Below, one piece after another: positions 1 to 11,200 of a stretch of 64,000 nt of DNA. The notes under the pieces are model-generated. The model made no database searches. It was given only the letters and a program-made list of their open reading frames with translations, and was not told where the DNA came from. The DNA is from Caldifarciminota bacterium (GTDB taxonomy: Bacteria; Hydrothermota; Hydrothermia; UBA1063; CAJXJZ01). The position numbers were made by a program, and so were the translations under genes. Where the stretch lies: contig JALSNX010000030.1 of assembly GCA_026986775.1 (NCBI GenBank), positions 143,483-207,482 of the forward strand. The letters run 5' to 3'. Within the stretch, counting starts at the first letter, position 1. Every line of letters starts with the position of its first letter.

Positions 1-2
1 AA

Positions 3-116
3 GACCCGTCACAATTGCCAGAGGCCAGACAGCTTGCGGCTTTCAGAAAAGTAAGAGATGAAATTAAAAAGTGGATTTTAAACACATTTTTAAAGGAGGA
101 ATCAGATGGAGCATAA
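3..116 (+). CDS. 3' end of a low-molecular-weight phosphatase/arsenate reductase (ArsC)-like protein (truncated at window edge)
   Basis: Frame 3 reads DPSQLPEARQLAAFRKVRDEIKKWILNTFLKEESDGA*, resembling the C-terminus of LMW-PTP/ArsC proteins; overlaps the next start by ~11 nt. Confidence 0.4.
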   Translation, partial: DPSQLPEARQLAAFRKVRDEIKKWILNTFLKEESDGA

Positions 117-2142
117 TAATATGCAGCATGTTGGTCATACCCTACATAAAGAAGGAGGGCATAAAGAAGAGAAACATCATTCTCATGGTCATCATTCACA
201 TCATGAGCATATGATGGAGGATTTCTGAAAAAGATTCTGGTTTTCTTTTATCATTACAATACCTGTACTGATATTATCCCCGTTTTTACAGGGCATACTT
301 GGACTTAAGGAATCCTTGAGAATCAATGGTGATGTTTATATACTCTTTGCCCTTGCCACAACAATATACTTTTATGGAGGTTACTCCTTTTTAAAAGGTC
401 TTTTTGATGAATTGAAAAAGAAAACACCGGGCATGATGACCCTCATTGCCATTGCTATAACGACTGTATATATTTACAGTTCCTTTGTAGTATTTGGTCT
501 GAAGGGCAAAGTCTTTTTCTGGGAACTTGCCACATTGATAGATATTATGTTATTGGGGTACTGTATAGAGATGAAATCCGTTCTGGGTGCATCTCGTGCT
601 CTGGATGAATTGGTAAAACTAATGCCCAAGAATGCGCATCTGCTGAAAGAAAATGGCTAAATTGAAGACATACCTCTTACCAAGTTGAAGAAGGGTATGA
701 TGGTACTAATCCGTCCTGGTGAAAAGGTTCCAGCGGATGGCATAGTAATAGAGGGCAAAACCTATGTCAATGAGTCCCTGCTTACAGGTGAAAGTGTGCC
801 CGTTAAAAAGGAAAAAGGGGACGAGGTGATTGGTGGTTCAATTAATATAGATGGTTCTATTAAGGTGCGGGTTGAAAAGACAGGAGAAGAATCCTTTTTG
901 TCTCAGGTGGTTAAACTTGTAAGAGAGGCACAGGAGAGTAAATCCAGAACACAGGACCTTGCAAACAGAGCGGCGAAATATCTTACCATAATAGCACTCG
1001 GTGCGGGTGGTCTGACCTTTTTAGTCTGGGAAGTTTTTATGAGAATGGATGTCGCATTTTCTCTTGAGAGGACCGTTACTGTCATGGTAATTACATGTCC
1101 TCATGCCCTGGGCCTTGCAGTGCCACTTGTTGTTGCAGTTTCAACGGCACTTGCCGCACGGTTTGGTGTGCTTATAAGGGACAGAATGGCCTTTGAAAAT
1201 GCGAGGAAGATAGATGCCGTCATATTTGACAAGACAGGAACACTCACAGAGGATAAGTTTGGTGTGAGTGAAGTTCTGTCCTTTGATAAAAAAATGCCTT
1301 CCCATAAAATTATACAGTATGCTGCAGCACTGGAGGTTAATTCAGAGCATCCCATTGCGAGGGCAATAGTAAATAAAGCAGGAGATATTGAAGAAAAGGC
1401 ATCCATGTTCAGGGCCATTCATGGAAAGGGGGTTGAGGGTGTCATAGACGGTAAAAAGGTTATGATTACAAGCCCGAATTATTTGAAGGAGAAAGGTATC
1501 AATATACCACATAAAGAGAGCATAAACAGAATGATGGAGCGTGGCACTGTGGTTTTCCTCATTGTGGATGATGTTCTTAAAGGTGTAATTTCTCTCTCTG
1601 ATAGAATAAGGGATGAATCAAAGGAAGCGATCAAAAAGCTTAAAGAAATGGGGATAAAGTGTATTATGATAACCGGTGATAACAGGCATGTTGCCAGATG
1701 GGTGGCAGAGGAGCTTGGACTTGATGAGTATCATGCAGAGGTTCTGCCCGATAAGAAGGCTGAGAAGGTTCAGGAAATACAGAAAAGGGGACTGGTGTGC
1801 GCAATGGTTGGCGATGGAGTAAACGATGCTCCTGCTCTTGCGAGAGCGGATGTGGGCATTGCCATTGGAGCAGGTACTCAGGTGGCAATAGAATCTGCGG
1901 ACATAGTTCTTGTAAAAAATAATCCCCTTGACGTTGTCTCTATAATAAAACTTTCAAGAAAAACCTATACAAAAATGATTCAGAACCTTCTATGGGCAAC
2001 GGGATACAAAACCATAACCATACCACTTGCCGCTGGAGTTCTATATTCTTTTGGTGTTTTACTTTCACCTGCAGTTGGTGCAGTGTTAATGTCATTAAGT
2101 ACAGTTATAGTCGCCATAAATGCAAGATTGCTCAGGATTTAG
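106..2142 (+). pseudogene. copB: CopB-type (P1B-3-like) heavy-metal P-type ATPase interrupted by two in-frame stops (TGA 226-228, TAA 658-660)
   Basis: One frame (mod 1) encodes a His-rich N-terminus (HHSHGHHSHHEH), TM segments, TGES, TCPHALGLAVPL (CPH), DKTGTLTE and GDGVNDAPAL; homology continues across both stops. Confidence 0.8.
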
Positions 2143-2170
2143 TATGGTCCTATAACTATCTCTCCTCAAA

Positions 2171-2199
2171 TTGATTGACTTTTAATAAAGTCTTATAAT
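2171..2199 (+). promoter_or_regulatory. sigma70-type promoter for dxs
   Basis: TTGATT (2171-2176), 17 nt, TATAAT (2194-2199), 34 nt upstream of the dxs ATG. Confidence 0.65.
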
Positions 2200-2233
2200 T
2201 TACTGGATACGCTCTATATGGGAGGAGAATAAA

Positions 2234-4108
2234 ATGGCCATACTTGAAAATGTTGATAGTCCAAAAGATTTGAAAAAACTCAGTTTTGAGGAACTTGAAC
2301 AACTTGCCGAAGAGATTAGAAAGTATATGATTGATGTCCTATCAGAGATAGGCGGGCACATTGCACCGAATTTAGGTGCTGTGGAATTGACCCTTGCACT
2401 CCATTATGTATTTGACTCTCCGAAGGATAAAATCATATGGGATGTGGGACATCAGGCATATCCACATAAAATAATCACAGGTAGAAGGGACCTTTTGCCG
2501 ACAATCAGACAATACGGAGGCATCAGTGGTTTCACAAAGAGAGATGAAAGTCCTCACGATATTTTTGGTGCAGGGCATGCGTCCACTTCTTTATCAGCCG
2601 CTTTAGGGGTAGCCACTGCAAGAGACCTGTTAAAAGAGAAGTTCCATGTTATTGCTGTTATAGGTGATGGCGCTCTCACAGGTGGAATGGCACTTGAAGC
2701 GCTGAATAATATAGGACATCTGAAAAAGGACATGATAGTTATCCTCAATGACAACGAGATGTCCATTGCTGAAAATGTTGGTGCTGTCTCAAATCACCTC
2801 TCAAAATTGGTTTCTACTCCTGCTTATTATAAATTCAAGGAAGAACTATGGGAACTTTTAGGAAAACTTCCATCTGAAAAACTGTCAAAGAGGGCTCAAT
2901 TACTTGCAAGGAAACTAAAGGAAGGGCTCAAGAATCTTGCCATTCCAACAATTGTTTTTGAGGAGTTCGGTTTTGAATACATAGGACCTCTATACGGTCA
3001 CGACATAAAACTTCTGATAAATACTTTAAACAGGGTTAAGAAGGCTAAGGGCCCCATACTTATTCATGTGCTGACAAAGAAGGGTAAGGGATACAGGCCA
3101 GCAGAGGAGAAAACAGAACTCTTTCATGGCCTTGGACCTTTTGATAGAGAAACAGGGGAGCCTGTAAAAAAGCCGGGTCCTCCGAGATACACGCGCATTT
3201 TTGGTGATACTGTTGTTGAACTTGCTGAAAAAGATGATAAAATAGTTGCCATAACCGCTGCCATGCCGCTTGGTACGGGGCTTGACAGGTTCAGGGAAAA
3301 ATTCCCAAAGAGGTTTTTTGATGTTGGCATTGCCGAGCAGCATGCTGTTACTTTTGCTGGTGGGTTGTCTTTGCTTGGAATAAAACCGTTTGTGGCCATT
3401 TACTCCACATTTTTGCAGAGAGCCTATGACCAGATTATACATGACATTGCATTGCAGAAACTTCCGGTGAAGTTCTTCCTTGATAGAGGAGGCCTTGTTG
3501 GTGAGGATGGTCCAACACATCACGGTGCCTTTGACCTATCATATCTCAGGTTGATTCCTAACATGGTGATTATGGCACCGAAAGATGCTGATGAGTTCAG
3601 GAACATGATTTACACGGCTTACAGGTATGAGGAGGGTCCCATTGCAGTTCGCTATCCAAGAGATAGAGTGCCCCGTGAACCCGAAAAGGACGATTTTAGA
3701 GAAATACCTCTTGGTACATGGGAGGTATTAAGAGAAGGTAAGGATGCAGTGATACTTGCAGTCGGCACAATGGTATTACCATCATTGAAGGTGGCAGAAG
3801 ACTTAAGTGGTTCTGGTCTGGATATCGGTGTCGTCAATGCAAGGTTCATAAAACCGATGGATACAGAGATGTTGGAGGAAATAGCCCGAAGATACGAAAA
3901 CATTGTAACTGTTGAGGAAAATACGGTTATTGGAGGTTTTGGATCTGGCGTTCTTGAATTTCTGGCAACATTAAATTACAGTGGCAGGGTTAAAATCATT
4001 GGCATACCGGACAGATTCATAGAACATGGGAACAGGAAGAAGCTCCTTGAGGTTGTTGGTCTTGATGAGAGGGGGCTAAAGGAAAAGATTCTTGATTTTT
4101 TGAAGTAA
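2234..4108 (+). CDS. dxs: 1-deoxy-D-xylulose-5-phosphate synthase
   Basis: GDGALTGGMALEALNN, HDIKLLINTL, DVGIAEQHAVTFAGG; full-length ORF with RBS GGGAGGAG. Confidence 0.95.
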   Translation: MAILENVDSPKDLKKLSFEELEQLAEEIRKYMIDVLSEIGGHIAPNLGAVELTLALHYVFDSPKDKIIWDVGHQAYPHKIITGRRDLLPTIRQYGGISGFTKRDESPHDIFGAGHASTSLSAALGVATARDLLKEKFHVIAVIGDGALTGGMALEALNNIGHLKKDMIVILNDNEMSIAENVGAVSNHLSKLVSTPAYYKFKEELWELLGKLPSEKLSKRAQLLARKLKEGLKNLAIPTIVFEEFGFEYIGPLYGHDIKLLINTLNRVKKAKGPILIHVLTKKGKGYRPAEEKTELFHGLGPFDRETGEPVKKPGPPRYTRIFGDTVVELAEKDDKIVAITAAMPLGTGLDRFREKFPKRFFDVGIAEQHAVTFAGGLSLLGIKPFVAIYSTFLQRAYDQIIHDIALQKLPVKFFLDRGGLVGEDGPTHHGAFDLSYLRLIPNMVIMAPKDADEFRNMIYTAYRYEEGPIAVRYPRDRVPREPEKDDFREIPLGTWEVLREGKDAVILAVGTMVLPSLKVAEDLSGSGLDIGVVNARFIKPMDTEMLEEIARRYENIVTVEENTVIGGFGSGVLEFLATLNYSGRVKIIGIPDRFIEHGNRKKLLEVVGLDERGLKEKILDFLK

Positions 4109-4109
4109 A

Positions 4110-4595
4110 ATGCACAAAAAATACTGCGAAATATGCGGAAAAAGACCTGCGGAGATAGAATTTATAGAGATAGTTAACGGCATAAAGCATAAAAGATTTT
4201 TGTGCAGGGTGTGTGCTGAGAATGAGGCAAATGGAATTAAGCTTGTATTGAGTGATGATATTAAAGTGGATAGTGGCCTTGTTTGTCCCGAATGTGGAAC
4301 ACCCCTTGCCTACGTTAAAACTTCTTTGAAGGTCGGCTGTCCGTCATGTTACAATGTTTTTGAAGGTGCCATAAAGGACCTCCTTAAAAAATTACAGGGT
4401 AGCACTTCTTTTGCAGGTATGGATGACCTGAAAAGTTCTGAAGAGAAAGACCTGATAATTATAAAGCACAGGTTGAAAAAGGAGCTTGAAAGGGCTGTTG
4501 AAAATGAGGATTTTGAAAAAGCCGCAAAACTCAGGGATGAAATTAATAGAATAAATCAGAAATTAAAATGGCTTGGTTTGAATCCTTCAGAGTAA
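4110..4595 (+). CDS. mcsA: McsA-like zinc protein with UVR domain (protein-arginine kinase activator family)
   Basis: Four CxxC motifs (CEIC, CRVC, CPEC, CPSC) plus C-terminal UVR motif LERAVENEDFEKAAKLRDEI; upstream of mcsB-like gene. Confidence 0.85.
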   Translation: MHKKYCEICGKRPAEIEFIEIVNGIKHKRFLCRVCAENEANGIKLVLSDDIKVDSGLVCPECGTPLAYVKTSLKVGCPSCYNVFEGAIKDLLKKLQGSTSFAGMDDLKSSEEKDLIIIKHRLKKELERAVENEDFEKAAKLRDEINRINQKLKWLGLNPSE

Positions 4596-5599
4596 CACCT
4601 CCCTGGTGGCAGGCGCAGGGGAAAATAGTGGCATCTTCCCGGGCAAGGTTTGTGCGTAATCTTGAAGGTAAAAAGTTTCCGGAACGTATGGAATCTGAAG
4701 AAAAAAAGGAGGTTTTCAGGGAAATTTTTGTTTCCTTGAAAGATACTGTTGCTGAATTTAAAGAGGTTGAAATAAACACTGTTCTCAAAAAGGATTTTTT
4801 CACAGAAAGACATATATTAAACAGTGAGAGTAATGTTGGTTCTGTTCTCTATACTGACCATGCAGAGGAAGAGACATATCTCATTAACGACAGGGACCAT
4901 CTGAGGTTTCAGGTGACTATGCCAGGAGATGCACTGAGGGAGGTTTTTTCCGTGGCAAGACAAAGAATCAGGACAATGGAGGGTGAGTATAATTTCAGTT
5001 ACAGTGATACGTTTGGATATCTTACCTCATCCCTTACAAATACAGGAACAGGATTCAGGTTATCTGTTTTGATGTTTATTCCCGGTATCTTTCTTGCGAG
5101 AGAAACGGAGAAGATACTCGCACTTCTGGTCAAGGCTCCGATTGTGCTGCGTGGATTTTTCGGCGGACGGAGTGAGATAAAGGGAAATTACATACAGATT
5201 TCAACCAAGTTTACACTGGGAGTTGGAATAGAAGATTCTCTTAGAATGCTGGATGAGGTGGTAAAGGCACTGGTGGAAACTGAAAAAAAATCAAGGGATA
5301 TTCTTATTGCCAGTGCAAGAGTGGAACTTGAAGACAGAGTGGCAAGGTCACTTGCAATACTGGAAAGTGCAAGGATTATGTCATATGATGAATCACTTGA
5401 ACATCTTTCCATCCTTAAATTTGCTGCTCAGTTAGGCTTTGAAGGTGTACCTGATGAGAAGGTTTTAAACAGGTTGATTTTCTGGTCCTCACCTGTACAC
5501 CTGTCCTCTCTTGAAAATTTTGAAGTAAAGGATAGTGAACTGGATTTTAAAAGAGCAGAGTTTTTGAGAAAATGGGTAAGGGGGGAAGATGGAAATTAA
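4568..5599 (+). CDS. mcsB: McsB-like phosphagen/protein-arginine kinase family protein with altered catalytic motifs
   Basis: SSRARFVRNL, NDRDHLRFQ, GYLTSSLTNTGTGFRLSV, ELEDRVARS align with McsB; overlaps mcsA. Confidence 0.85.
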   Translation: MAWFESFRVTPPWWQAQGKIVASSRARFVRNLEGKKFPERMESEEKKEVFREIFVSLKDTVAEFKEVEINTVLKKDFFTERHILNSESNVGSVLYTDHAEEETYLINDRDHLRFQVTMPGDALREVFSVARQRIRTMEGEYNFSYSDTFGYLTSSLTNTGTGFRLSVLMFIPGIFLARETEKILALLVKAPIVLRGFFGGRSEIKGNYIQISTKFTLGVGIEDSLRMLDEVVKALVETEKKSRDILIASARVELEDRVARSLAILESARIMSYDESLEHLSILKFAAQLGFEGVPDEKVLNRLIFWSSPVHLSSLENFEVKDSELDFKRAEFLRKWVRGEDGN

Positions 5600-6842
5600 G
5601 GTCCTTATTGATGAAATTGAAGAACTTGTGACACCAGAGGGTAAAGGTCCGCTATCTAAAGAAGATCAGGGTAGAGTAAAGATAATCAATAATGCCGCAA
5701 TACTGATAGATGAAAATGGAACAATTGTAGATTTTGGCAAAAGAGAGAGAATTCTCTCAAATTACCGTATTACTCCTTCTACTTACGTACTTTCTGCTAA
5801 AGGGAAAACAGCAATACCAGGGCTCGTTGACCCACATACCCATCTTGTTTACACAGGTTGCAGACACTGGGAACTCAAGGAGAGGCTTCAGGGAAAAGGT
5901 TATATAGAGATATTGAAGAGAGGAGGTGGTATTCTCAGCACAGTGGAGGAAACGAGAAAAAGTGACGAGGATGAACTTTTTGCTCTTGCGTCAAAGAGAC
6001 TTGATATAATGCTGTCTTATGGTACGACTTCTGTTGAAATTAAGTCGGGTTACGGTCTTTCTCTAAAACATGAGAGGAAAATTTTAAATGTTATAAACAG
6101 GTTAAAAAAAGAAAGAGGACAGATTATAAGTTCCACTTTTCTGGGTGCACATGCTGTTCCACCTGAATACAGGGAAAGTCCAGCAGATTATATTGATCTC
6201 ATAATTAACAGTATGCTTCCTGAATTTAAAGGCCTTGCAGATTTTGCCGATGTCTTTCTTGAAGAGGGTGCCTTCAGTTATTCTGAGGCAGAGCGTATCT
6301 TAAAGCGAGCCAGAGAACTGGGATACGGTATAAAGATTCATGCGGATGAGATAACAGACTCAAAAGGGGCGTGTCTTGCAGCTTCGCTTTCAGCACAGAG
6401 CGCTGATCATCTTCTCTATGCTTCAGATGATTGTTTAAAGCAGATGAAACAGGCGGGCACCATTGCAGTTCTTTTACCTTCTACTGCCTATTTCCTCAAA
6501 AAAACCTTTGCCAATGCAAGAAAAATGATTGATATGGGGATTCCCGTTGCCATTGCAACAGACCACAATCCCGGAACCTCACCGCTTTATTCTCAACTTC
6601 TCAATATGTCCTTTGCAGTGTTCTTTATGAATATGCAGCCAGAGGAGGCTCTAATTGCTGCCACATTGAATGCAGCCTGTGCCATGGGCAAAGGAGAAAT
6701 TACAGGTTCCATAGAAAAAGGCAAAAGAGCTGATATAGTGTTACTAAATGCTCACTCTTACATGCATATATTTTATGAGACGGGTCATAATATCGTTGAT
6801 ACCGTAATACTGGGAGGCAAGGTGGTTTTAAAGAAGGACTGA
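5589..6842 (+). CDS. hutI: imidazolonepropionase
   Basis: Amidohydrolase motif VDPHTHLVYTGCRHWEL, HADEITDSKGA, ATDHNPGTSP. Confidence 0.93.
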   Translation: MEIKVLIDEIEELVTPEGKGPLSKEDQGRVKIINNAAILIDENGTIVDFGKRERILSNYRITPSTYVLSAKGKTAIPGLVDPHTHLVYTGCRHWELKERLQGKGYIEILKRGGGILSTVEETRKSDEDELFALASKRLDIMLSYGTTSVEIKSGYGLSLKHERKILNVINRLKKERGQIISSTFLGAHAVPPEYRESPADYIDLIINSMLPEFKGLADFADVFLEEGAFSYSEAERILKRARELGYGIKIHADEITDSKGACLAASLSAQSADHLLYASDDCLKQMKQAGTIAVLLPSTAYFLKKTFANARKMIDMGIPVAIATDHNPGTSPLYSQLLNMSFAVFFMNMQPEEALIAATLNAACAMGKGEITGSIEKGKRADIVLLNAHSYMHIFYETGHNIVDTVILGGKVVLKKD

Positions 6843-6866
6843 GCTTGTTAAAAAATAAACTTGCTC

Positions 6867-6895
6867 TTGATTGTCCGTCCTGTATTAATTATAAT
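6867..6895 (+). promoter_or_regulatory. sigma70-type promoter for the hdr/frd operon
   Basis: TTGATT (6867-6872), 17 nt, TATAAT (6890-6895). Confidence 0.65.
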
Positions 6896-6933
6896 TGAGC
6901 AGATGCTTACTTTTAGAAATAAGGAGGCTAATT

Positions 6934-7338
6934 TTGGGAGTCCTTAAATTAACCCGTGAGAAAGTCCAGAATGTTGATCTTATAAACCGCATAAGCGGTC
7001 AGAACGTTTATGACTGCTATCAGTGCGGAAGGTGTACCTCAGGATGTCCCAGTGCGGATGAAATGGACATAGTACCTTCCCAGACCATGAAATTTTTGCA
7101 GATAGGGGAAGTTGACAGGGTGGTTGAATCCAATACACCGTGGGTATGTCTTGCCTGTCTTATTTGCTCTGTGCGGTGTCCAAAAGGAATTGACATAGCA
7201 GCTATTATGGAGGCACTGAGACTTGTAAAACTGAGAAACAATTATGATTTTGTTCATCCAAACAGAATACCACAGGAAGATCTGGAAGAACTACCACCAA
7301 TTGCACTGGTATCCGCATTCCGAAAAATGACTCCATAA
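6934..7338 (+). CDS. hdrC: heterodisulfide reductase subunit C-like ferredoxin protein
   Basis: CYQCGRCTSGCP and CLACLICSVRCP 4Fe-4S motifs; TTG start at 6934 with AAGGAGG at 6921, preferred over the upstream TTG at 6895 which lies in the -10 region. Confidence 0.85.
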   Translation: MGVLKLTREKVQNVDLINRISGQNVYDCYQCGRCTSGCPSADEMDIVPSQTMKFLQIGEVDRVVESNTPWVCLACLICSVRCPKGIDIAAIMEALRLVKLRNNYDFVHPNRIPQEDLEELPPIALVSAFRKMTP

Positions 7339-7353
7339 TTCAAGGAGGAATAA

Positions 7354-8238
7354 ATGACCGTTAAAATTCCCTACTATCCGGGATGTACATTAAAGGCAAC
7401 TGCTAAAAATTTTGAGGATACGGCGAGACTTGTTGCCGGTGTATTTGATTACGAACTGGACGACCTTTACAGATGGAACTGTTGTGGCGCTGTTTATGGG
7501 CTTTCTGAGGATAATGTGATGCACAAGGTTGCACCCGTGAGAAACCTTCTCAGAGTGAAGGAGGTTGGTGAGAAGAGAGTGCTTACTCTATGCTCCATGT
7601 GTTTTAACACTCTGAAAAGGGCCAACTACTATGTGAGAAAAAACAAAGACAAACTGGAAGTTATAAATGCCATCATGTATCTTGAGAACACCACATACGA
7701 TGGCAGCGTTGAGGTTATACATCTTCTTGAACTTTTGAGGGACGAAATAGGTTTTGATAAGGTAAAAAAGGCTGTTAAAAAACCTCTTTCAGGAATAACG
7801 GTGGCTTCATATTACGGCTGTCTTCTCTTAAGGCCGAATGAAATAGCCATAGATAATATGGAGCAGCCAACTGTAATGGAGGACCTTATGGAGGCACTTG
7901 GTGCCAGCGTGATAGACCTCAACGTGAAAACTGAATGCTGCGGTGCGTATCAGACTGTTCCGAGAAAAGACCTTGTGGCTGATAGAACCAACCTCATTGT
8001 TGAGGAAGCAAGGAAGGCTGGAGCCGACCTCATTATTACCTCGTGTCCGTTGTGTCACTTCAACCTTGACAGAAGGCAGAAAGAGGCAAAAGAACGGCAT
8101 CCCGATTTCCATCCAATGCCAATTTTGTATTTTACCCAGCTTATGGCACTTGCTTTTGGCTTTGAAGAGGAAAAATTAGGTTTTAAACCTCATTACGTTG
8201 ACCCAAGACCGCTTTTGAAAGAAAGGGGGCTATTGTAA
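7354..8238 (+). CDS. hdrB: heterodisulfide reductase subunit B-like protein with two CCG domains
   Basis: CCGAVYG..CSMC and CCGAYQT..CPLC motifs. Confidence 0.9.
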   Translation: MTVKIPYYPGCTLKATAKNFEDTARLVAGVFDYELDDLYRWNCCGAVYGLSEDNVMHKVAPVRNLLRVKEVGEKRVLTLCSMCFNTLKRANYYVRKNKDKLEVINAIMYLENTTYDGSVEVIHLLELLRDEIGFDKVKKAVKKPLSGITVASYYGCLLLRPNEIAIDNMEQPTVMEDLMEALGASVIDLNVKTECCGAYQTVPRKDLVADRTNLIVEEARKAGADLIITSCPLCHFNLDRRQKEAKERHPDFHPMPILYFTQLMALAFGFEEEKLGFKPHYVDPRPLLKERGLL

Positions 8239-11200
8239 ATGTCTGAAAAACCAAGAATTGGGGTATTTGTATGTCACTGCGGTTTGAATATCGCAGGTGT
8301 TATTGATGTGAAGAAGGTGGCAGAGGAGGCCAGAAAGATACCGGGTGTAGTATTTTCCACAACTTATGTTTACATGTGTTCAGAACCAGGGCAGCAATTG
8401 GTAATTGAATCCATCAAAAAGTACAAATTAAACGGAGTAGTGGTTGCCAACTGTTCACCTTCACTGCATCAGAGGACCTTCAGAAATGCGGCAGCGAGGG
8501 CCGGCTTAAATCCATACAGAGTAGAAATAGCGAATATTCGTGAACAGGTATCATGGCCACATGAACACGAGCCAGAAATAGCCACCAGAAAAGCCATAAG
8601 AATAGTAAAAGCCACCGTTGAGCGTGTGAAAAACAATATGGCCTACATACCCTATGAGATTTCCATTAACAAGAAAGCACTTGTTATTGGCGGTGGAATT
8701 GCAGGCATTCAGGCATCTTTAGATATTGCTGAGGCAGGTTATGAAGTTTACCTTGTGGAAAAGACGCCATCCATTGGTGGTAAGATGATTTTGCTTTCCG
8801 AGACGTTTCCCACTCTGGACTGTCCGCAGTGTATAGAAACGCCAAAGATGACCGATGCTTCCCAGAATCCCAACATACACCTCTATACTTACTCTGAGGT
8901 AGAGAGTGTTGAGGGCTATGTCGGAAACTTCAAGGTGAAAATACGCAAGAGGTCTCCCTTTGTAGACTGGGACATCTGTAAGGGATGTGGAGACTGTACA
9001 GAGGCCTGTCCCGTTGACATGATAAATGAGGTTGATAGAGGTCTTTCTACAAGAAAGGCCATATACAGACCCTTTGATCAGGCAGTTCCCAGTGTATTTA
9101 CCATTGACAAAAGAGGTACTCCTGCCTGTACGGCCGCGTGTCCTATTCATTTAAATGCTCATGGCTATGTAATGGCTACAAAGGCCAGAAGATACGATAG
9201 AGCATGGGAAATTGTCAGAAAGGAGAGAGACTTTGTTTTTGCCGCATCTGCGGCGAGAATATGCACCCATCCATGTGAAGGCGCATGTAAAAGACAGCTG
9301 GTTGATGGCAAGGCAGTCGGTATAAGGGATGTAAAGAGATTTGTTACTGACTGGGAATTTGAGAAGTTTGGTGGTCCAAATATAGACCTTACTGTAGAGA
9401 AGGAAAGAAAGGAAAAAGTAGCCATAATTGGAGCGGGCCCCGCCGGGCTTCAGGCAGCTTTTGATTTAAGAAAGAAGGGGTATAAGGTTACAGTTTATGA
9501 GGCGCTTCCAAAGGGTGGCGGAATGCTCCTTGTGGGCATCCCGAAATACAGGTTACCCAAGGATGTATTGCAGAAAGAGGTGGAGCTTGTTGAGAAAATA
9601 GGCGCTGAAATTAAGTATAATACTAAAGTTGGCAAAGACATAGAGTTTAAGGAAATAGTGGACAATTACGATGCAGTATTTGTTGCGGCAGGTGCTCATA
9701 AGTCAAGGAGTATGGGAATACCGGGTGAGGACCTTGAAGGTATTTACCACGCAACCCATTTCTTGAAGAAAATTAACTTTGACGAGAATGTTGAGTTAGG
9801 CAAGAAGGTTCTGGTTGTTGGTGGTGGTAACAGTGCTATGGATGCTGCCCGTTCGGCTTTAAGACTTGGTGCAGATGTTACTGTGGTTTACAGAAGGTCG
9901 CAGAAGGAAATGCCTGCAATACCTGAAGAAGTCCACGATGCCATGGAGGAGGGAGTAAAGTTCATGTTCCTTGCGAATCCGGTGGAGTTTATCGGAAATG
10001 GCAAAGTTGAAAAAGTTAAACTCATCAGAATGGAACTTGGTGAACCGGATGCTTCAGGAAGACGCAGACCCGTTCCCATAGAGGGTTCTGAGTTTGAAAT
10101 GGAAGTGGACAACGTTATTCTTGCAATAGGTGAAAAGCCCGACCTTTCCTTCCTCGGAGAGAACAGTGGTATAGAACTTACACCGTGGGGCACCATTAAG
10201 GTTGACACAGTTACATTCCAGACCTCCAATCCAAAGGTATTTGCAGGTGGAGACGTTGTAACAGGACCCAATACCTTTATAGATGCTGTTGGACATGGTA
10301 AGCGTGCTGCTATTTCCATTGACAGAATGTTTAAAGGAGAGGACCTTTATAAAGGAAGAGAACATGAAGGTCCATTTAAGAGTAATCTTGTAGGTGACAT
10401 AAACAGGGCCGTTATACTTCCAAGAATGCCCGAAAATAAACTTCCAGTTGAGGAGAGAATAAAGGGCTTTAAGGAAGTTGTGATGACACCGAAAGAAGAC
10501 GAGATTGTGGCAGAATCCACAAGGTGTATAAACTGCTCTGGTTGTTCTGAATGTCGCCTGTGTGAGGAAAAATGTGAACCCAAGGCAATCAATCATTTCT
10601 TAAAAGATGAGATTATAGAGGTTGAGGTTGGAGCAATAATTGTTGCCACAGGTTTTGACCTTATGCCCATGGAGAAACTGCCGGAGTATGGTGGCGGTAA
10701 AATACCAGATGTAATTGATGCCCTTGCCTTTGAAAGGTTGCTTGCTGCATCAGGACCAACGGCTGGCGTTCCAAGAAGGCCGTCTGATGGCAAGATACCC
10801 AAAACAGTGGTATTCGTCTCATGTGCTGGTTCAAGAGACCCTGCACATGGTGTGCCGTACTGTTCCAGAATATGCTGTATGTATCTTGCAAAACAGGCTA
10901 TGCTTTACAAACACGTTGTACATGATGGTGTTGCCTATAACTTTTATATAGATATACGTTCCAATGGAAAGGGCTATGAAGAGTTTGTACAGAGGGTGAG
11001 AGAAGAAAGAGACCTCATTTACTTGAGAGGTAAGGTATCAAAGATATTCCAGCGTGGTGATAAGGTGGTTGTATGGGGTGCTGATACACTGACAGGCCAG
11101 AAGGTTGAGATAGAGGCAGACCTCGTTGTTCTTTCCAATGCAATGATACCTTCCGAGGGCACAAAAGAACTCGCCCAGAAACTGAGAATACCTCAGGATG

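Noticed and set aside
226-660. Genetic-code reassignment or selenocysteine to explain the in-frame TGA in the copB-like gene
   Set aside because: TGA serves as a normal terminator elsewhere (hutI ends in TGA at 6840-6842), a second in-frame stop is TAA, and the position is not a Cys/Sec site.
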